DNA from: Synergistaceae bacterium
GTDB taxonomy: Bacteria; Synergistota; Synergistia; Synergistales; Aminobacteriaceae
Assembly: GCA_017443985.1 (NCBI GenBank)
Contig: JAFSXR010000060.1
Coordinates: forward strand, 1-64,000
Direction of reading: 5' to 3'
DNA length: 64,000 nucleotides
Shown: positions 60,273 through 64,000 of the stretch, one piece after another
Layout of the letters: each line of letters starts with the position of its first letter
Position numbering within the stretch: the first letter of the stretch is position 1
Made by a program: the position numbers and the translations under genes
The notes under the pieces: model-generated
Seen by the model: the letters and a program-made list of their open reading frames with translations, nothing else
Told to the model about the DNA's origin: nothing
The model's database searches: none

Positions 60273-61279
60273 TATAATTCATGGAGCGAAGGGTCAGGGA
60301 TAACGTCAGCCTCAAAAAATTTTTTTCGAGTCCATGAATTTTTCCCGGCCATTGCGATCATGACGGCGTTGTCCGTGCAGCGTTTCAATTCCGGGAGCCA
60401 GGCGCGGAAATTTTTATTATTTTTCAGGGCCTCGCGCAGCGCGCTGTTAGCCGACACTCCGCCCGAAGCAGAAACTTTTTTAATGCCCGTGATTTTTACG
60501 GCTAAATTTATTTTTGCGGTCAAAGCCTCCGTTACGGATTTTTGAAACGACGCACATAAATCATCAATGGGAATTTCTTTGCCTTCGTTTTCAAATTTTT
60601 TTACCTGCCATAATAAAGCCGTCTTCAAACCGCTGAAGCTAAATTCTATTTTATCAGTATTTTTTAGCGGCACTGGGAAATTAAATGCGTGAGGGTTTCC
60701 AATTTTTGCTCGCCTGTCAATTTCCGGGCCGCCCGGATATTTTAGGCCGAGTATTCTCGCGGCTTTGTCGTAGGCTTCTCCGGCTGCGTCGTCGCGCGTC
60801 TGTCCGATCAGTTCATAATTTCCGAACGAATTTACTTTTATAATCTCCGTGTGTCCTCCCGACACTATGAGAGACAAAAACGGCGGCTCTAAATCCTGAG
60901 CATCAACTAACGGCGCGAACAGGTGCCCCTCAAGATGATTAACGCCGATTAACGGAACACCCCAGACCTGAGAGAGAGCCTTCGCGGTCTGCACGCCGAC
61001 TATTAAAGAGCCCATGAGGCCGGGCCCTCGTGTTACGGCAATTAAATCTAATTCGCGCCCTGAAATATTAATTTCTTTTAATGCGGCATTAACTAAAGGC
61101 AATAAATTTTCTAAATGCTTTCTTGCGGCAAATTCCGGGATAACTCCCCCGAAGCGCGAATGGTCTTTAATTTGACTCGAAAGAAATTCGCACAAGACTT
61201 CGTTGTCATTTCTAAGAACAGCCACGCCGGTATCGTCGCAGCTCGTCTCAATTCCGAGCGTCAAAAAATTTTTATTCAT
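60272..61279 (-). CDS. tsaD: tRNA N6-adenosine threonylcarbamoyltransferase
   Basis: Installs the t6A37 modification with TsaB/C/E. LGIETSCDDTGVAVL at the N-terminus, VNHLEGHLFAPL (metal-binding HxEGH), LIVSGGHTEI and GGVSANSALRE are all family motifs; 335 aa. Overlaps the NlpC/P60 gene by 8 nt; last gene of the minus-strand group beginning with the serpin. Confidence 0.97.
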   Translation of the reverse strand: MNKNFLTLGIETSCDDTGVAVLRNDNEVLCEFLSSQIKDHSRFGGVIPEFAARKHLENLLPLVNAALKEINISGRELDLIAVTRGPGLMGSLIVGVQTAKALSQVWGVPLIGVNHLEGHLFAPLVDAQDLEPPFLSLIVSGGHTEIIKVNSFGNYELIGQTRDDAAGEAYDKAARILGLKYPGGPEIDRRAKIGNPHAFNFPVPLKNTDKIEFSFSGLKTALLWQVKKFENEGKEIPIDDLCASFQKSVTEALTAKINLAVKITGIKKVSASGGVSANSALREALKNNKNFRAWLPELKRCTDNAVMIAMAGKNSWTRKKFFEADVIPDPSLHEL

Positions 61280-62558
61280 TTACGATAATATACTCTTTCA
61301 TTTCAAAAATATCAGTGCTTATTGTTTTTCCTGACGGCCTGTAGCCTTCGTCATTAATTAATTGCACGGCAGGTTTATATTTTCCGGGAGTTTCATAAAA
61401 ATAATTCGGAGCGTATTCGCTGTCTCTCGCTGAATAAACAAAACGCCATAGGGCTATATCCTCGCTTATAGTCATTGAGATTTCTTTATGCTCTATGCCT
61501 TCGGGATAAATCACCGCTCTGTTGGGGGCGTAACCGTCAACACGAACATAAAAGCGGTATCCAGTTTTATCTCCTGATGTAAAAGGAGCCGAGTAAAATT
61601 CTTTTATCTCTAATTTTTCCGGGCTGTAAGGAAAAACTGTTCCGAACGTATTAATTGCGGACGGCCTTGCCAGATCTTCCCTGTAATCTTCGTCGCCTGA
61701 AATCATTGAATTTATGACGGTGCTAAAGTCCCTGCCGTTAGCATGAATAAATTTTCCGTTGCCGAGATACATTCCCACGTGACCGCTCCAGTGTATTGTA
61801 TCGCCTGTTTTCAGTGCCTTTAATGTTTCGAGAGTATGATTATCATCTGAAGTTCCTTTGATGTGCTTTAATGCAATAGGAAAACCGTATTTCGGCCTCG
61901 AATTTCTGAAAACTTCAAGCCCGTTTAGGTTATAAGCCATGTGAACAAGACCTGAGCAGTCAATGCCTTCGGGAGTTCTTCCGCCCCAGCGGTAAGACGT
62001 GCCCAGATATAATTTTGCGTCATCGGCGAGATTTTTGCGTGTCTGTTCTTCTCCGTAAGCGTTCCATGTTCTTATAGGACGTACTAAGGGACTGCGGACC
62101 CAGCCTTTAACTTTCCCGAATAATTGAGCTTCCACGTAGCGATCATCTTCGGAATTTACCTGGCCTATTTTAAGATATGCTCCTCTTGGAAGAGTAATCA
62201 GAGGCGGAAAAGACGAAGTTCTAGGCTCGGACTGAATGTCGGCGAACGGGGCGATAACCTGATGAGTTACTAAATTTTTCCATTCTTCAGCGACGCTCTT
62301 ATACACTAATTTAATATTTTTTTCGTCTATAGGGTCATAGCCGTAAGACATCTCAATAAAAACTCTGTCTTCAGATAAAATTACATTCCCCGTCATTCCG
62401 TAAACAACGTCATTATTTCGGGTTCCGCCGGGCGCAAATAACGGAGCTGAAGGAGCAGTTACGACCGCCATTATGTCCTCGTGTCTGCTTTCAGCAAAAA
62501 CGGGAAGCAAAGAGCAGAAAATAAACGTCAGCAGTAAAAAAATTTTCCCTTTCTTCAA
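61272..62558 (-). CDS. secreted NlpC/P60 peptidase with SH3-like domain
   Basis: Signal peptide (IFLLLTFIFCSLLPVFA). Residues about 90-165 look like SH3b (ITLPRGAYLKIGQVNSEDDRY, KGWVRSPLVRP). NlpC/P60 catalytic domain: GIDCSGLVHMAY (Cys), WSGHVGMYLG (His) and FIHANG. C-terminal Ig-like region follows (about 320-425). Likely cleaves gamma-D-glutamyl-diamino acid bonds in peptidoglycan. Upstream of tsaD, overlapping by 8 nt. Confidence 0.88.
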   Translation of the reverse strand: MKKGKIFLLLTFIFCSLLPVFAESRHEDIMAVVTAPSAPLFAPGGTRNNDVVYGMTGNVILSEDRVFIEMSYGYDPIDEKNIKLVYKSVAEEWKNLVTHQVIAPFADIQSEPRTSSFPPLITLPRGAYLKIGQVNSEDDRYVEAQLFGKVKGWVRSPLVRPIRTWNAYGEEQTRKNLADDAKLYLGTSYRWGGRTPEGIDCSGLVHMAYNLNGLEVFRNSRPKYGFPIALKHIKGTSDDNHTLETLKALKTGDTIHWSGHVGMYLGNGKFIHANGRDFSTVINSMISGDEDYREDLARPSAINTFGTVFPYSPEKLEIKEFYSAPFTSGDKTGYRFYVRVDGYAPNRAVIYPEGIEHKEISMTISEDIALWRFVYSARDSEYAPNYFYETPGKYKPAVQLINDEGYRPSGKTISTDIFEMKEYIIVNE

Positions 62559-62580
62559 TAAAACGACCTCCTAAAAATTT

Positions 62581-62763
62581 TTACATGAAAGAATTATCTT
62601 CGACAAATTCAGGCCACGAATGATTTACAAAATCGTCATAGCTGTCAAAAATCGGCGGCTGCATTGTCTCATCATTGAAAATAAATCTTTCAAAGCCGTT
62701 CAACGCAAGTTCGCCGAACCATAATTTATTATCACACTCGCGATTGTGAGAGAACATTAACAT
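62581..62763 (-). CDS. small protein of unknown function
   Basis: 60 residues, acidic and aromatic-rich (FGELALNGFERFIFND; PPIFDSYDDFVNHSWPEF), no membrane segment or known motif. AAGGAG lies 10 nt before ATG 62763, which supports translation. Between the serpin and NlpC/P60 genes on the same strand, close spacing. Confidence 0.55.
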   Translation of the reverse strand: MLMFSHNRECDNKLWFGELALNGFERFIFNDETMQPPIFDSYDDFVNHSWPEFVEDNSFM

Positions 62764-62793
62764 AAAAAATTTTCTCCTTCTTAAACTTAGAGC

Positions 62794-63978
62794 CTATAGC
62801 CCAAAGGTTTGACGGCCGGCAAATAAAATCGTCCCCGTGTAATTATCAAGAATAAAATATCTGAACGGGTGATCCGCGTGAAATTCTGCCTGCGGTTTTT
62901 TTACCGGAGCTATCGCCGTAGCCTTCATCATTTTTATGGCCGTCGCCGCAGCCGCTTCGGTCTTCTCTTCGTCAACGTCAATAAAAGTTTTGTGAATTAC
63001 AGCGTCAATTTTTAATTTCTCGTCGGCAGTCATTCCTGAGAAGTCAGCAAAATCCGAGAACGCTAATTTAATTCCAAGCGCATCGAATAAATCTTTAAGC
63101 TCATAACTTTTTTCAATTTTGAATTTCGGCAGCCATAAATCAACTTCATATTCGCTCATAGAGTCCAGCAGATTTTTGAAAATATCCGCGTCGAGCGTAA
63201 TTGGCTTTGCGCCGTCCTCAAGCGTCCCGGGGTAGCCTGCAGTCTTAGGAGGCAGGAAAACGATTAACGAAAATCTTCCGCCCTTATACGGAATTTTTAT
63301 AATTTTGCTGCCGTCTCTTTCAGCGTAAAGAAAATCGCCGTGCTTTTTCATCATCGTAACCTTATCAACTATGCAGCCGTCTGAAAAAAAATCTTCTTCA
63401 GACGTAAATTTTTTGTTAAATTTCGATTCCCATTCGGCATTAAAATAAACCGCGTTCGTCAAAATCATCTGAGTATCAGGCTCAAGTTGTTGAAGTAAGT
63501 TCAAAATTTTCCCGTTAGTTTTTTCGCTGACCCATGCATTAATTTTTTTGCGCGACGCTTCAGTCTTATTAAGAAAATCAAGTTTCTGCGCACTGCTTTT
63601 ATAATTCAACAATAAAATATCTTTGTAAGCGTCTTTAAGTTTCAATCCGTTCCGAAGCCACACGCGGTTTGCAGCTGAGAAGGCTTTTTCAACTTCAAAG
63701 TCCTGCATTAATTCTCCGAGCTGTGAATGAATCTGCGCAGTAAAGCCTAAATTTTCTTCAATCTCGCGTGCGGTATTGCCCTCTGCTCCGGCGTAGGCCA
63801 TTCCGAAAGCTGAAAGAATACTGTACGGAGAAAAGAAATATTCGCCGTTTTCATATTCCAATATTTTTGCGGCATTGAAGGCAAAATTATTAATGCTCTC
63901 CGTCGCCGTTGAGGCAAACGAGTGCGCCGAAAAAATTAAAATTAATGACAAAGATAAAATTATTTTTAACATCTTCAT
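62794..63978 (-). CDS. secreted serpin (serine protease inhibitor)
   Basis: Signal peptide (MLKIILSLSLILIFSAHSFA). Serpin core: FFSPYSILSAFGMAYAGAEG, ILTNAVYFNAEWESKF, VDLWLPKFKIE, HADHPFRYFILDNYTGTILFAG. The reactive-centre hinge is EEKTEAAAAT (337-346), inhibitory type except that the usual Gly at P15 is Lys339. If Thr340 is P14, the scissile bond is about A353-T354, pointing to elastase-like proteases; this is inference. 394 aa. AAGGGAG lies 8 nt before the ATG. Head of a minus-strand group. Confidence 0.93.
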   Translation of the reverse strand: MKMLKIILSLSLILIFSAHSFASTATESINNFAFNAAKILEYENGEYFFSPYSILSAFGMAYAGAEGNTAREIEENLGFTAQIHSQLGELMQDFEVEKAFSAANRVWLRNGLKLKDAYKDILLLNYKSSAQKLDFLNKTEASRKKINAWVSEKTNGKILNLLQQLEPDTQMILTNAVYFNAEWESKFNKKFTSEEDFFSDGCIVDKVTMMKKHGDFLYAERDGSKIIKIPYKGGRFSLIVFLPPKTAGYPGTLEDGAKPITLDADIFKNLLDSMSEYEVDLWLPKFKIEKSYELKDLFDALGIKLAFSDFADFSGMTADEKLKIDAVIHKTFIDVDEEKTEAAAATAIKMMKATAIAPVKKPQAEFHADHPFRYFILDNYTGTILFAGRQTFGL

Positions 63979-64000
63979 AAAAAAATCTCCCTTCTAAACA

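Noticed and set aside
1-64000. tRNA, rRNA, tmRNA or RNase P genes
   Set aside because: Intergenic gaps were read for conserved cores (TTCGA loops, CCA ends, ribosomal segments) and none was convincing.

Overview
The window reads as a chromosomal segment of a Gram-negative (diderm), low-to-moderate GC bacterium. It carries lipid A genes (lpxD, lpxC, fabZ, lpxA), a BamA-type outer-membrane assembly protein, PBP2, and ordinary biosynthesis genes. Gene order, the short HisG/HisZ pair and an infC leader of the L20 type make me favour a host-associated Synergistota lineage. A diderm Firmicute (Negativicutes-like) is the main alternative. This assignment is inference; no rRNA or tRNA gene was seen.

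Layout. 1-3.6 kb: the N-terminal part of a phosphoglucomutase running off the left edge, then a three-gene methyltransferase / HicB / DUF262-HNH defence-like island. 3.7-11.8 kb: one long minus-strand envelope operon (histidine phosphatase, sigma factor, one-TM protein, bamA, an outer-membrane protein, lpxD-lpxC-fabZ-lpxA). 12.2-15.9 kb: hisZ-hisG convergent with hemC-cobA/hemD. 16.1-20.9 kb: an SPFH/zinc-ribbon/coiled-coil/NudC locus interrupted by a DinJ-YafQ toxin-antitoxin pair. 20.9-25.7 kb: infC-rpmI-rplT-pheS-pheT with an attenuator-like leader. 25.7-31 kb (minus): rsmG, nitroreductase, HEPN-MNT pair, hisB, hisC, FGGY kinase. 31.1-33.8 kb: a compact AT-rich RiPP (ribosomally made, modified peptide) island. 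It has a radical SAM/SPASM enzyme, a PqqD-like recognition protein, an unrecognised 293-aa protein and a divergently transcribed 41-aa Cys-rich precursor missing from a standard long-ORF scan. 34-48 kb: PBP2, a nucleoside kinase, a solute-binding protein, a PAP2 phosphatase, two tandem hybrid histidine kinases, a degenerate GGDEF/EAL protein and polA. 48-55 kb: a PpiD/SurA-like protein with 165-bp tandem repeats, asd-hom-lysC, a nicotinamidase-like protein, a HAD phosphatase and a DUF308 protein. 55-64 kb: clpB, an apparently orphan PD-(D/E)XK restriction enzyme, argG, tsaD, an NlpC/P60 protein and a secreted serpin.

Three repeat systems run through the window. (1) Degenerate heptanucleotide arrays, (TAGGAGT)n-like, occur at about a dozen places, mostly between genes but also inside hemC, cobA/hemD and at the end of pheS; some are paired head-to-head and can form terminator-like hairpins. 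(2) An AT-rich element of roughly 110-150 bp occurs upstream of hisZ, clpB and mrdA, always in the same orientation relative to the gene it precedes. (3) G/C-rich palindromic segments are inserted in frame in lpxC and hisC. Many promoters appear to be of the extended -10 type (TGnTATAAT).

The most interesting candidate system is the RiPP island at 31.0-33.8 kb. It stands out by base composition, lies next to an apparently truncated secreted-protein gene, and combines a recognition element, a SPASM maturase, an unassigned protein and a distinctive three-Cys, C-terminal-Trp precursor.
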